The notes: generated by a model from the sequence alone, not told the origin. Positions 46,240-57,725 are shown, counted from the stretch's first letter. The stretch: DNA of 64,000 nt from Paraconiothyrium sp. Pb-2020 (GCA_022419385.1 JAJUBI010000007.1:529768-593767); one strand, 5' to 3'. Numbers and translations: made by a program.

Positions 46240-47766
46240 TCACAGCATCGGGCGCATCTCCGTGGCCGCAGCTCCATGCTTCTTCAGGATCCGCTCCTTC
46301 CCTTCCCGCATGTGTCTTACAATCTCCTCGTCAGTCAGCTCTGTCACCTTCTCCAGATCAATAGCCTCTCTCTTCAACGTCTTGGCCAGCAGCTTCTCGC
46401 CATCGCTCGACGTAACCTTACCATCCACCACCTCGCTGCAGAACTTCGCGAACTCCTCAAAGTACGTCGTCGATGCGGGCAGCGCGTCTAGCATCATGGC
46501 AAAACAGTGTGGCATAGCTTGGAACTCGCGCCACCTTACAATCGCACCTTGCTTGTGAAGCCTCTTTGCTAAAACAGCATCCTCGTCACGAAGCATCTCT
46601 TCTCCTAAACCGAAGAATGTTGGGGGGCACCGCGACCAGTCCAACGCTGCGACAGGCGATACGAGCGGGTGCATAAGCGCCTCACCCTCGCAGTACAGGT
46701 CCGCACGCGGAGGAGTCGCCGGCCACGCAACATCAGATGGGTAGTTCATGCCCAGCGTGAGCGATGGCGGAGGGAGGTAGTCGTACTTTGCCAGCCCTTC
46801 GACAGAGGGTAGCGCGCGTGTAACATCAAGCCAGGGAGAGCTCAGGGCCAGACCAGCTGGCAGTGGGATCTCAACTTCCTTCCCGTACCAGCGAACGGTG
46901 GGAAGACCGGGCCCGGTATGGGATCGGTGAGTTTGCAGGACAAGCTGGAGGAGCGAGGTGCAGAGCATGCCACCGGCTGAGTCGCCTCCGAATACTATTT
47001 CAGCCGCAGGTACGGGTTCGTGAGGTGCATCTGGCGGCGGGTAAAGGAGAGAGAGATAGGCCATGAAAGCATCTAGTAGCGCAGCGGGGAACGCGTTCTG
47101 CGGCGCCAGACGATATCTCACGCTAAAGACTCGACCACCAGTCAAGCGCGCTACACGTCCTGTCAAGTGTCGATACGTCGCCGGGTCCAAGAGGTACATT
47201 GCGCCGCCGTGGAAGTACAAGAGCGTGACCTTGCTTTTTACTTCGCCCATCAACTTTGCGTATTTCTCTTCGTCGCTTAGCTCTGTAGGCTCAGGCTCAG
47301 TTTCTGAGACACCAGCACGGCCGCCTGTCCATTCTCCTTCTACAGCGTGCATATCGCACTTCGTCCACTTCTCTGATCCATCCCCTAACTCATGGATGGA
47401 CCTAAAGACGAGCTGCCGCGCGTCGTCTTCCTCCGGAGTCTTGAGGTGCACTTTGCATATCCACACCTTGCCCTTGACGCCAGTATCTTGGGTCGTGAGG
47501 CGTTGCAATTTGGTGATTGGTGTTAGTTTATGGTTTGGGCCAAGCATGTCGCGGAGGACTTTGATAGTCAATTCGGTCCGTAAGTCCCATTTTGAAGATG
47601 TTTCGGAGAAGTGCAAAGTATGCGCCAGTGCAGTCTTGACGATGAAAGGTGTTCTGGGTAGCAGTAATTTCAACATTGCGGAGGGGGATGACTCCATTGT
47701 GGCGATGTGGTGTACGAATTGACGATTGACGAAGGGGTTATAGCTAGCGGTCAAGTGTGTGGCCAA
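46240..47766 (-). CDS. HSL-type alpha/beta hydrolase (lipase/esterase)
   Basis: An intronless frame of 508 residues. The HSL-family oxyanion-hole motif HGGAMYLLDP is at about 186-195, and the nucleophile elbow GGDSAGGM places Ser near 263. Candidate acid and base residues lie in the C-terminal part, EEMLRDEDAV and FQAMPHCFAMML. This family includes steryl-acetate hydrolases and hormone-sensitive-lipase-like esterases acting on acyl esters. An alternative start (MESSPSAML, 23 codons in) may be the true one. It converges with seipin; both touch neutral-lipid metabolism, but co-regulation is not shown. The N-terminal 170 residues carry an acidic insert that is atypical of bacterial members. Confidence 0.9.
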   Translation of the reverse strand: MATHLTASYNPFVNRQFVHHIATMESSPSAMLKLLLPRTPFIVKTALAHTLHFSETSSKWDLRTELTIKVLRDMLGPNHKLTPITKLQRLTTQDTGVKGKVWICKVHLKTPEEDDARQLVFRSIHELGDGSEKWTKCDMHAVEGEWTGGRAGVSETEPEPTELSDEEKYAKLMGEVKSKVTLLYFHGGAMYLLDPATYRHLTGRVARLTGGRVFSVRYRLAPQNAFPAALLDAFMAYLSLLYPPPDAPHEPVPAAEIVFGGDSAGGMLCTSLLQLVLQTHRSHTGPGLPTVRWYGKEVEIPLPAGLALSSPWLDVTRALPSVEGLAKYDYLPPPSLTLGMNYPSDVAWPATPPRADLYCEGEALMHPLVSPVAALDWSRCPPTFFGLGEEMLRDEDAVLAKRLHKQGAIVRWREFQAMPHCFAMMLDALPASTTYFEEFAKFCSEVVDGKVTSSDGEKLLAKTLKREAIDLEKVTELTDEEIVRHMREGKERILKKHGAAATEMRPML

Positions 47767-48394
47767 ATGATGCGCCTGACATGGAAATAAGGCAGTCTAG
47801 AAAAGGAAGTACAAGAAGAGAAGGAAAGCAGTCTTTGGGAAGGGGCAAATACAGTTGGGGTCAAGACTTGAGATGACAGGGATATCTGTGACGTGCCTCG
47901 GCATCCTGATACCCATGTTTAGCGCATATGACTAACCGGGACGGGCTATTCCCGTAGCGAAGGTTTGGATGAGGGAGCCTACGATGGCAACATGCATTGC
48001 TACCAAACATTCACGTGCGGTCAGTTGCTGTACGCTGTACCCTAATAATGTGAAATCAACCCAAACGACGTAAGAGCCTGCACCCCTGACCCAGGGTATC
48101 TTTTGTGTGTGCCCATGGAAAACCGAACATCCTCCAAACGCCCGATAATGTGCACGCTTCGCAGGACAAGAACCAATGAAGACTATACCACTCGTGCCTG
48201 CGGAGGTCTGTTCCGGCTACTACCTGGCCGATGCTTTCATGATACAGTCAGTAGCTTCGACGGTTGCAGCAGTAGTTTTTATCGACCAAAGCATGCGGGA
48301 AGTCACGATGGGTAGTAAGGTGTTCCAGCACGATCTCTCCGGAACACCTGCAGTCCAGAACACCAATCGAACAAGCGCCCGGCCTTGGAGAACT
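47767..48394. other. Intergenic region
   Basis: 628 bp between two minus-strand genes, holding the hydrolase promoter and the cyclin 3' flank. No gene is supported. Confidence 0.5.
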
Positions 48395-49468
48395 CTATCC
48401 ATCCAATTCACCCTCCTCACTCATGACCTCGTCACCACCGTTGGCATCGTCCTTGCTATTCCCGTTACCATTGGTAGGCTCAGGTTCAGGATCTAGCTCT
48501 GGTTCAGGCATCGGGTGCTGGCCCGGTGTCGGTGTATCGAAGTAGGAGCCGTCTTCTGGTGAGCGCAAACCAGCGTATATATTTGGTTCGCCATCTTTGC
48601 TGGGTACTGTTTCGTAAATGTCGGCCATATGGTTGCATGCACGTCGAATGTCGCGCAGCTTGACGCATTGTATATCCCACCAAGGTTTGCCGTCTTCCTC
48701 GGGCAGTTCAAGTTCCACCATACGCGCGCCGGCATAAAGCGATGCTGCAGCGATAGTGCGGGATGTAAAGAGCAGGCATAGCTGTGTGAGGCAGGAGTCG
48801 GAAAGAAATGCCCAGGCAGCATTACGCAAGCGCTTGTTGTGCTCCACATTGTAATATTTCAGCATATCATACATGGTCTTGTACGGCGGGTCGATGTTCA
48901 TGTCGAAGGAGAGCGATTCGAGAAGGACGTCTTCCGAGTACAAAATCGTATCTCGCCATTTCCAGAAGTCCTTTGTCTGTTCGTCGACCAGCTTATTCGG
49001 ATCCTTGAGTGCTACTCGCACGCATGCTACGACTATCTCTTTCATTTTTCTAACGTTCTCTTCAACCTTTGTGGCTAGGAACAAGGCGGTGGCGGCAACT
49101 TGCTGGTTATCCGTCAGGTCAGGTCCCTAGTGAACGTGGGTAAAAGAGCTTACGTAGTGGTGTAGAGGCTTGTAGCCTGGCCGGCTTTTCAAGCTGTTGC
49201 GCATGAGATAGCGGTTAAAGAAGAGGGCGGCGGTGCTGAGCGTCGTTTGCGGCAGCTTGAGCATCATGCCGACCTGCAAAATGAAGTTGACGCCCTTGCG
49301 TCGCAGCGCACGCTCTTCTTCTGGCGACATGCCGTCGACAATCGAGGGCGCTTGCAACAGCTCATCCTCTGTGAATATCCATTGCTCTTCGGCTTCCACA
49401 ACGGCAGGCGGTGGTGGCCGCGGACGTTCGCGCACCGAAGGCGCAGGAGTGACTGTCGCCGAGACCAT
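48395..49468 (-). CDS. Cyclin of the transcriptional CDK class (C/K/T/L-like)
   Basis: Exons 49468-49154 and 49102-48395 with a 51-bp phase-0 intron give 340 residues. The cyclin box begins near residue 45: RRKGVNFILQVGMMLKLPQ, then TTLSTAALFFNRYLMRNS, and after the splice QVAATALFLATKVEENVRK with the invariant Lys/Glu pair of the box. A second helical domain (LYSEDVLLESLSFDMNIDPPY) and a C-terminal Pro/Glu-rich tail follow. The pattern matches cyclins that partner Cdk9/Bur1, Ctk1 or Cdk12 and phosphorylate the RNA polymerase II C-terminal domain. Which partner applies cannot be decided here. An upstream in-frame extension of 112 codons exists but is Arg/Pro-rich and unlikely to be coding. 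Confidence 0.9.
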
Positions 49469-50354
49469 GGCGACTGGGGTTGTGCAATTGGAGTTGAGAA
49501 AACGCAAGTTGAAGGCGGTGGGTGTCGCCACTTTGGGCGGAAAGATAGGGCACGTAAGAAACAGCGGCTGCGGATCAGTTGTTGCTGTTTTTCGATGTCG
49601 TCGGTGTGTTTCTGTGACGCAAGTTTCGGAAGCGGCGGTTCGCAGCCGGAGAAGGAACCATGGGAACGGTCTGTTGGTGCGGTGTTGTTGAGGGATATTG
49701 GAAGCTGAGGACAAGACGATCAAGGTGAAAGTTGGTGGATCTTTGGACATTCCCCACCACCGCGGGGGCCGTGCATATGCAGGGCCTGGGAATCGGCCAA
49801 CCACTGGCGTTCACCATAGCTCGCACTTCTGACGGTGCACATGCGCATCCGTTACCTATAGGAAAGCATACAAACCCGCAAAACCGGACGATAGCCCCGA
49901 GTCATGAAAACAAGACAACGATTGTTATGCCTTCCTCATCAGTAGTGTGAAAAGTAGCGGTTCACCAAGGTCGTTAAGAAATGCGCCCATCCTCTTGCAA
50001 CAGGGCCCGTCTTCCTTCCCCAATTTGCGTCCAGGAAGACACGTGCTGCCAGTGGGACTGGGCCACCGACATTACGAACGCGAAACATTAAACAGGTGCA
50101 AAATGCTTCTATTCCAGCGCAGCTATTATGCTCTTAATCCTATCGTAATGTTCTCGTCCATGTATATGCAAACCGCCAGAACTCCAGTCTCCGACCTTGA
50201 ACTTTTCCGACCGTATCGTACTAAAATTACAGAGCGAAATATCAGAGCATTGATGCTGAGCAGAAGATTACAACGGATATATAGCAAATAGTAATTGTGT
50301 GCGTATCTTCAGGCACCGTAGGATGCATGTCTCGATTCATTTGGGAGCACACTT
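49469..50354. other. Intergenic region
   Basis: 886 bp between the cyclin gene start and the Gdt1 gene end, both on the minus strand. No supportable gene. Confidence 0.5.
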
Positions 50355-52043
50355 CTACTCGTGGTAGATAGCCTCGAACAAGTAAATAACCCAGAAAGCG
50401 AGGAATGCAATGGCGCCTCCCAGAGTCACTGTACAATGTTAGAGCCAATTTGCTGAGCTCGGAGTTGGAGCACTTACCAACACGCATGCTGACCTTACCA
50501 GCAATTGCACGGCCACCAATAACAGCCCCCGCTGTACAAAGGCCGTGTCCAACGATTGCACCTCCAGTGACCCACCAATAGTCAGAGCCCGCCGCCATTG
50601 CCACAGTAGCAATCTGGCTGCGGTCGCCCCATTCACCCAAAAACGTCATGACGAAAGTCTGCACCCAAGCAGGGCTGAGGAGGAGAGAAAAGAGGTTGTT
50701 GAGCCCGCTCAGCGCCCCAGAGAGTGACGAGCCAGTTGGTGAAGGAGCGCGATCCGGCGAGGAGGAGGGACTGCGGGCAGGTGCGGGCAGCCGAGAATTA
50801 GACCGCGAGCGGCGAGCTCGACCAGACTCAAGGACGTATGGGGAGATGGACGACTTCCTGCGGCCGCCCTTCTGTTGCCTGGCCAGAGATTCCTTCTCTT
50901 CGAGCTCTTGTTCCACTTCGCGCATCTCTTCGCCAACACCCTCGTCAGGGCTCATGGCCATGCCTTCGCGGAGGAGCTTCACACCGAATACAAGGAAAAG
51001 ACCAGCGGCAGCGAGATGTGTGAAGCGTTCTGGAATGAGAGTCGGGACGGCGTGACCTAGGACGGCGGAAAGAACAGTCATGACAATGAGAGCGGAGAAG
51101 GCCGCGGAGAAGACGAGGATGCGGGGATGGCGCATTGCCATGAGCGCAGCGACGAGGAAGGTCTTGTCGCCAATTTCTGAGAAGATGATCATGGTGAGGG
51201 AAAGAATGAACGAGTGCAAGGGCTGTATGACGCCGCCAGCCTCGCCTCCCTCTGGTATGGCGCCCGAGCCTGTTTTGGGCGTTGTGTCGAGCGGGTTGCT
51301 CTTTTCTGACGAGGGAGGGATGGGATGCGGTATGTCGTGTGGGCTGTCGGGTAGATCTGTGGGTTTCTGTCGTTTGTTTAGCTGTAAAGCGACCTGCAGC
51401 ATTGGTTGCGGCTCACCTCGAGCCCCTGCGCGCCCAGTACACGTTTCTCTCCGTCAGTGTCTTTATTCTTATCCTTGGATGCCTCCTGTTTGTCCTTGAG
51501 GTGCTGTTGCTCGCCGTGCGACGTAGGCAATTCCGGTGCCTCCTTGGGTGACTCGGGCACCTTCTCCATCTTCTCGCCCGTCTTGCCCTCCTGCGCTAAC
51601 CGCTCCTTGTCTTTCGCGGAAACGCCGCCCTCGGTCCCAGTGTTACCTTTGGGGGATTCCCTATTCTTGTCATTCATGACGCTATCGTCGTCCTCAATTT
51701 TGGCTGCTAGCTCCTCCTTCTCTGCCGTCGTTGGTTTCCGGCTGCCAGGCCGTAACTCCTCTATCCCGCCTGGACCCTTTTGGGTTGCCACCGTCTTCTC
51801 ATCGACATATGGCCCGGCGTGGGGCTTCCCGTCGAATCCGTCCACTGGGGCATCCTTGGTGCCTTTGTTGCCGGGCACGAGAGCAGCCGCTGCCGCTGGC
51901 GCGCCCGTTGCAGCGGCGATGTCAGTGGTTTCGACGCGCGCAACTTTGCTATCATCAGCGTTGCCAAGGACCTGGGCGGAAAGCACTCGCACTGCGGGCA
52001 GCAGCAAGAGGAGGGCCGTCGCGCGAGGCTGTCGCAGCCTCAT
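50355..52043 (-). CDS. GDT1: Gdt1/TMEM165-family Golgi Mn2+/Ca2+ transporter (UPF0016)
   Basis: Three exons (52043-51417, 51366-50478, 50428-50355) give 529 residues. A signal peptide (RATALLLLLPAVRVLSAQ) precedes about 225 residues of Lys/Glu-rich, probably disordered sequence. Two homologous membrane halves follow, each carrying the family motif: SEIGDKTFLVAALMAM (about 272-287) and GEWGDRSQIATVAMAAG. A Ser/Arg-rich loop of about 100 residues separates the halves. The last exon encodes the final membrane helix (GGAIAFLAFWVIYLFEAIY). Family members move Mn2+ and Ca2+ into the Golgi in exchange for H+, supporting glycosylation. The first intron is taken as 50 bp, since the 35-bp alternative is too short. 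The long pre-membrane domain exceeds that of yeast Gdt1 (280 residues in all). Confidence 0.94.
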
Positions 52044-53154
52044 GGTGGTGGTGAAGCGTTGACGAACTCGCGAGCAGGGATGCAGCGGCGTGCAGTAATC
52101 GGACACGTGGGTGCAGGTTCGATGCAGCGGTGGTGCAGGCCAATGCTGTGCCAAACGAGGATGTAGCGAGTGCAGAGAATGGAACAGAGCTGTTTTTTTT
52201 GAGCGTCGAGTGAAGTGCTAGGTGTCAGCGCAGCGCCGACGTTGTTACTCGGCGTCGGTTTTAGGAGACGGAACGGACCATGGGCAGCGCAAGGGGGGTA
52301 TGCGTACTCGCATGCGGTCCGCGTCCAGGGTTGGCTAAGCAGACCAACCAGCTACTATACTTTCAGGGGCTGCAATGGAAACGACGGCAAACAAGTGTCC
52401 AGCCGGTCGCCTGTTTCGTCGACGTCTCCAGCTATGCGCTGTGCACACTCCTGATGCTGCCCCTTCTGCAGCCGTGTTCCATGCCTGTTCCACAATTGCA
52501 GGAGCCACTCCCTCGCAAGCAGGCCTCAACCACGCAGCACCTCAAAGCTTTCAATAAACTTGCGCACGACGCTACTCTGAAAGACAAATTGATTGGCCGT
52601 CACGGTGAAGTCGACGTTTTTAAATAACTCGCAGCCTGCGCACGTTGGACCACGGGCCGAAGAAGACGAGCATCATTTTTTCATGAGTGAAACCCACCCA
52701 CTTCTGGTACAATGAGCTGCCAAAGATGAACAGTGATTTACAGTTTAATCCAGAGTCATGACCCCGTTGTAGGGTAGCGAGCACGCAGCACGCAGATCAG
52801 CAGACAGCGTCCAGTCTCTGAGCATATCCACACCAAAGCGAGGATTCAATCGCTTATTCGAAGATTCGTGCCGAACTACTTCCACAAGAGCACAGAGAAA
52901 CCAGAACAATCGAAGCAAATGTAAAGACTTCTTCACTCCGTGCCTCGTGCTATGCTGCGTGCCTCGCCCTGCGTAAGGCGGATCATGTGACGACGCGCAT
53001 CCGGTTGTGCCTGCTGCCTTAGGTAAGGGTGGGTCAACGCATGCCCAGATGTTGTGGGTACGCGCCTCAACCTCCGAAAACACCATCATCAGCGACGCCC
53101 CGCGCGTTTGCATGCTCCATAAACGCAGACTTGGCGCGACCAGGCACCGCCATT
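52044..53154. other. Divergent intergenic region
   Basis: About 1.1 kb between the divergent Gdt1 and telobox-protein genes. A T8 run near 52193 and GC-rich DNA on both sides are visible. No gene is supported. Confidence 0.5.
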
Positions 53155-55961
53155 ATGGCAGACCGCAGAGGCGTGCGGTCATCGAGCCGGCGCATACTTC
53201 CAGCCCCGCAACAGCCGCCCAAAACGACCTATCCGCAAGCCGCGCGCCGAAGAGGGACGAGAAGCGCAAGTCGCGACGTTGAAGCACCCATTGAGCCCGC
53301 CCAGACAACGCGCCGCAGTGCGCGCCAAGCAAGCGTCGAGAACGTTTTTAGTGAAAGCGAAGCCGAGGGCAGGACACTCTCAAGGGCAAAGCGAAAGGCG
53401 GCGCAGAAGGAAGCCATTGCAGGTGGGTCGCGCACGCGCGAGTCGCCCGCAGCCATGCGCATCGGGAGCGTTGTCCATTTTTCAACGGCTAGCTGATATT
53501 GCGATAGACTTGACAATCATAGAAGAAGTAGACGCCCACATCGCCAGCCAGCCCCCGCACGCATCACCGTTGTTGCCAAACACGGAAGTTGCCCCACCCC
53601 GTCGCTCGCTCGGCGCAGTATCCGAGATGTCTGGGACAACCGCTATATCATCCTTTACCTTGGTCGAAGCTGAGACCTTGGAGCCTCGCTTCATGTTGCG
53701 CCACCTACCCAGGCTTCAAGAAGAAGTAGGCGAATTCTTGGGGCATCTGGCTCCTGCGCATGGTGGCATTTATGACGACAACCGACGCATCCAGCAAGTA
53801 CACGATCCAACATCGGACTTCTTTGCTGACTACCACGACTTCGATCGGCAACTAACGAACCGACTTATTCACTATCGTGGAGATCATCAGCAATACATTC
53901 ACATTCGCGCTGTGCATGCTGCACTGTTCGGCGCCAACCGCGATGCTACTGCTGCTCAGACAGGCCTGGATCTCGTACTATATCAAGCCAATCTGATAGT
54001 GTTTGCCAAAGACATGATCCCTTTGGACGTAAACGACAAGACTACGGTGGGAGCGCTTCGGAAACTTGACAGCTCATTCCCATCTTTGTTTCTTCCAGCT
54101 CTTGTTCTTGGGGCCAAGGTCAGCGAATCACCTGCTGGGGAGAGTGCACTGCTGCAAGAGTCCTTTGAGCTGGCACTCGAATTGCGAACGCAACTAGCCA
54201 TATCTTCTCTTTCGCACGGAATTACAGACGAGTCGTTTGATCCCGACGTTGCGCTCGGCGAAATATTTTTCAAGTCTCAGTCAGAAAGCGCTCATCAATC
54301 AGGCGTCGTTCGTGGTTGGGACACGTTTGCGCTAGGTGGTGACGGATCTGCCTTGCCTGCGGCGTTCGTTCAAAGGGTTACAGCTCGCATGACTGCGATA
54401 AGGGAGTTCTTCACGACAGGCGATATGTCACAGGGACAAGATGAAAGTGTTAACCTGGACCATCTAAGCGAGGCATTCCCTTGGGCTGCGCTCATTCTAC
54501 GCTTAGTAAGCTGGGTGCGTGCTCGAAATGAGGAACTAGCAGCGGCTCTCCAACAGCAAGGAGGTGCGCACGGCATCTTAGAAAGGGTCAAGGCCGAGAG
54601 AGAACGTTCTACGGTGGTTGCAGAAACAGGTCGGACTGTTCCGCGGTCGTCGCCTCGCAAAAATCGTTTTTCTTTTGGACGCAATGGAAGGCGAAGCAGT
54701 GGAAGGTTTGATCCAAATGCAGAAGTTGACAGCGAGGTTCTTAGCAGACTAATTGCAAGGGAAGGTGGTGCTCATCCTCATTCTCTGTGGGGTGTTGATC
54801 AACAAGAGTCACATGCAGAAGAGGGGGAGTCGGTAGCAGCAGGAGATGATCAAGCAATTGGGTCGATGCAACAAGACGATGACGACTCGCATACTCGTCA
54901 AGACGGCGTGATAGACGCCGTCGAGCAAGCTTTCGAGAGCAAGTTGGCGAGGACAGTTGCAGCGAGGCCGGTAGAGCAACCTCTGGATCTCTCACAGCCT
55001 ATACACGATTCAATCCAGGATTCGGAAATCCCAAACTTGTCGCGACAATCTCTTCCAGAATCGTCGCGACCACCTCAGTCGACTAATGAGTTCGTCAGTC
55101 TCTTGAAAGAGACTTTTGCGTCCGACAAAGAGAATCGCGTGATGTCCCTGTTTGAGCGACAGGCGAATGCGCAGCGCATTGAATTTGGGGATGGATTTGA
55201 TGGAAGCCAGTCCACACCTGGGCCCTCTAGGAGCGAGCCATCTGGAGATCCATCCCGAAAGGGGAAGGAACCCCAACGTTCCAGCCCTAAGAAACGAAAG
55301 GTTGCTGAAAGGTCAGATGATGATAACGGCGACGATGCTTTTGGAACGATTCATCACAGCGCAAACGTCCAACGGCAGAGGGCAAATGCTCCCAAACGTG
55401 TTCGCACTGTCTCAAGCTCATATGGCGCACCCACGAGTCACCATCCTCGGCCTAGGGAGGATGGTGACGAGTTCCGGCCAATAGAGGACTTTCAACAACC
55501 CGTGAATGAGGACGCTTCCGAAGCGGAGGCCCCTGATATGACCGAAGAGGCTCCTCCAAGATCGACTTTCGACGACATCAAAACTCTAGCGCGCGCCAAC
55601 ACAATTCGCAAGCCGCGCAGAGCTAGGAGAGCGTGGACCGAGGCAGAAGAAGAAGCTCTTATAAAGTACATGTCAGCCTTTCCGCGACAGTATTCCGCAA
55701 TACTTGCGACTGATAAAGCACGCCCTCGCAAATATTTTCATGCATTGGAACATGGTCAGTGGATCGCACAACGTTCGCAGACTGACCTAAAAGATAAGGC
55801 CAGGGTAATGGCTAAGCAGATGATCCAGTAAGCCTAGAGTTCTGCCAACGATTCTACATACTGACCTAGGCAGGTCCGGTGCAGGTTTGCGACCTGGATT
55901 TGATGGTGTGATCACCCCTGCGATGGAAAGGCAATTAAGAGACGACGGATGGGAGTGGTGA
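53155..55961 (+). CDS. TRF/telobox telomere-repeat-binding factor (Taz1/Tbf1-like)
   Basis: Three exons (53155-53422, 53508-55827, 55874-55961) give 891 residues. The N-terminus is basic and disordered. Residues about 150-390 match the fungal TRF homology (dimerisation) domain, for example GLDLVLYQANLIVFAKDMI and ALRKLDSSFPSLFLPAL. A long Ser/Asp-rich linker follows. Residues about 790-863 form a Myb/telobox domain: RRAWTEAEEEALIKYMSAF through RSQTDLKDKARVMAKQM, with the LKDKxR core of the telobox. The third exon adds SGAGLRPGFDGVITPAM and ends DDGWEW. TRF and Taz1 proteins bind TTAGGG duplex at chromosome ends and recruit shelterin. The domain order supports this family; whether it is the Taz1 or the Tbf1 orthologue is unresolved. 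Confidence 0.87.
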
Positions 55962-56580
55962 CACCAGCTCTAATCGATGAGTAGGTGGTTTATTCGGCGT
56001 TATGGCGCCCAACTGGGATGGCTGTATAGCTTTGCTTCATTAGTGATACCCCTTGGTCTGCAAGACCTATGTTGTACTTTGATCGTCGAAAAGACACTCG
56101 TCCGTCTATTCTTACTGTTTCTCGCCGGTCCTGTTGTATGATTCCAAGAGTGTTGCTGACGCCGGTTCTCTTTTCGGACTTCAACTATTATCCACGCTGG
56201 AACTGACTTGCACGGTGAGCTAAACCAAAAGTAGCTAGTTGATTTTGCCAACACTTCAAATGTTCAACTTCTGGTTCTGCCACAGACTACGACACGAAAT
56301 AGTGCTCGACGTTCACCTCTTCTCAAAATGTGTCTTGACGAACCCTCTAACTTTTTTCGGCTAAACACTGTGCCGTTACGCTCTGCTTCCAGTCGATCAA
56401 CTCCAGATCCATGCACCCGGGATATCACCGATGACGTCGACATCGCGCAGCATCCTCGCTCGTCACGCTTTCCACCTTCGGCTGAACACCAGACTTATCA
56501 CTCTTAAATATCACCGCGAATATCGATTCTTTAGCCTTGCGTTGTATCAGCACACAGTAGCAACAAAGGGCTTCTCGAAC
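55962..56580. other. Intergenic region
   Basis: 619 bp between two plus-strand genes. An upstream in-frame extension of the next gene (from 56431) exists but is not preferred. No gene is supported. Confidence 0.5.
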
Positions 56581-57528
56581 ATGTCGTGGATGGACAGTTG
56601 GTCTCGTCCCTCCAAATCCCAAGCCACGCCGCCGCCGTTGTACTTGACTGTAGGTGATGCAGTCCCATACTGCCACAGTTGCGGCCGCGTGATAGGAGAA
56701 CGAAGAAAGCACGCGGCGCAAGAAGTCAAATACTGTTCCACACGTTGTCGAAACAATAAACCCCGCCCTGTTGACCGAAAAATTGAGGCAGTCTTTGCCG
56801 CACTACTAGATGGCGCAACACCTGAGTCTCTCAGAGGAAGGGAATGCGATTCGCAATCCGATGGTGGCCTTGTGAGACAGTACAGCAAAGAAAGTCACGA
56901 GAAGACTGTCGATAAAAAGAAAAGAGCAGTAAAAGGCGATCCAAGGATTATAGCCGAGTGCGCCACCGTTGAGGAGATAGTGTTTCAGAGAGAGAAGGAT
57001 CCTAACAAGGTCTTTGGACGGAGGAAGAACAGGGCCGCAAGAGGTGTGTTAGAGAAAGAGGATGGGTGGCGAAGTGTGGATATGGTTGACGACTCTCCTG
57101 CCCCCGCAGCACAATCGGCGGCTCTCGATGCCACAAGTAACAAGAACCCCACGTCGGACTCAGAACATCAGCATGTCACAAGTGGTGTCACGTCAAACGA
57201 GCGAGGTGGGGAGTACCAGCCCTACGGTTTCGGTGGCGGTAAAATCCGTCCTCCGCAAGCGCAATCCGACATAAACGGCAGCATCGGGGGTGAGAAAGGT
57301 TGGGCGGAACGAACCCACGAAACCGACGAGATGAAAACGAAAAGGAAGGAAGGTGAACGAAGAGCTGAAGAGAAGGAGATGGTCAAGAGGGCAGCGAGAC
57401 GGGGTGTTGCGTTTGGGTTTGGCAGTGGTGAAGAGAAGAGGAAATGCGAGGCTGTGATGAAGGGTGTGGTAGTTGAGAGTAGTTTTGCAAAGGGCGATTG
57501 GGGCATCAGGTGGAGGGAAAAGGAATAG
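56581..57528 (+). CDS. Small zinc-binding protein (DUF2256-like CxxC module)
   Basis: An intronless frame of 315 residues from the ATG at 56581 (MSWMDSWSRPSK). Residues 31-56 contain a four-cysteine knuckle, YCHSCGRVIG followed by EVKYCSTRCRNNKP, that resembles the DUF2256 zinc module. KGDPRIIAECATVEEIVFQ and a Lys/Glu-rich stretch follow, then GVAFGFGSGEEKRKCEAV and WGIRWREKE at the end. The knuckle is the only recognisable element; the rest is charged and probably disordered. The function is unknown, and nucleic-acid binding is a possibility by analogy. It is the last intact gene before the AT-rich, decayed right end. Confidence 0.8.
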   Translation: MSWMDSWSRPSKSQATPPPLYLTVGDAVPYCHSCGRVIGERRKHAAQEVKYCSTRCRNNKPRPVDRKIEAVFAALLDGATPESLRGRECDSQSDGGLVRQYSKESHEKTVDKKKRAVKGDPRIIAECATVEEIVFQREKDPNKVFGRRKNRAARGVLEKEDGWRSVDMVDDSPAPAAQSAALDATSNKNPTSDSEHQHVTSGVTSNERGGEYQPYGFGGGKIRPPQAQSDINGSIGGEKGWAERTHETDEMKTKRKEGERRAEEKEMVKRAARRGVAFGFGSGEEKRKCEAVMKGVVVESSFAKGDWGIRWREKE

Positions 57529-57725
57529 TAAGGCAGCGGAGTAGAATAAAACGCGATAACAGTTTAATACTAACTAATGCCTTGATGTGTACACGCTGGT
57601 AAATGGGTTATAGTTAGGGTATAGTTAGGTTAGCTTACATAAGACCTAACCCTAACCCTTAAGAACTCTAATTAGGACTTATAGAGGTATTACTTTACTT
57701 AGAATAGTTAGTATCAAGACCTTAA
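57529..57725. other. Transition from gene-rich to AT-rich DNA
   Basis: Base composition changes within about 100 bp after the last gene. The segment includes the telomere-like motif at 57608-57659 and marks the left edge of the decayed domain. Confidence 0.6.
57608..57659. repeat. Short interstitial telomere-like sequence (inverted)
   Basis: The segment holds agttagggtatagttagg and, about 16 bp on, cctaaccctaaccctt. These are TTAGGG-type units in opposite orientations forming an imperfect inverted repeat. Only two units are perfect on the right arm. Confidence 0.6.
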
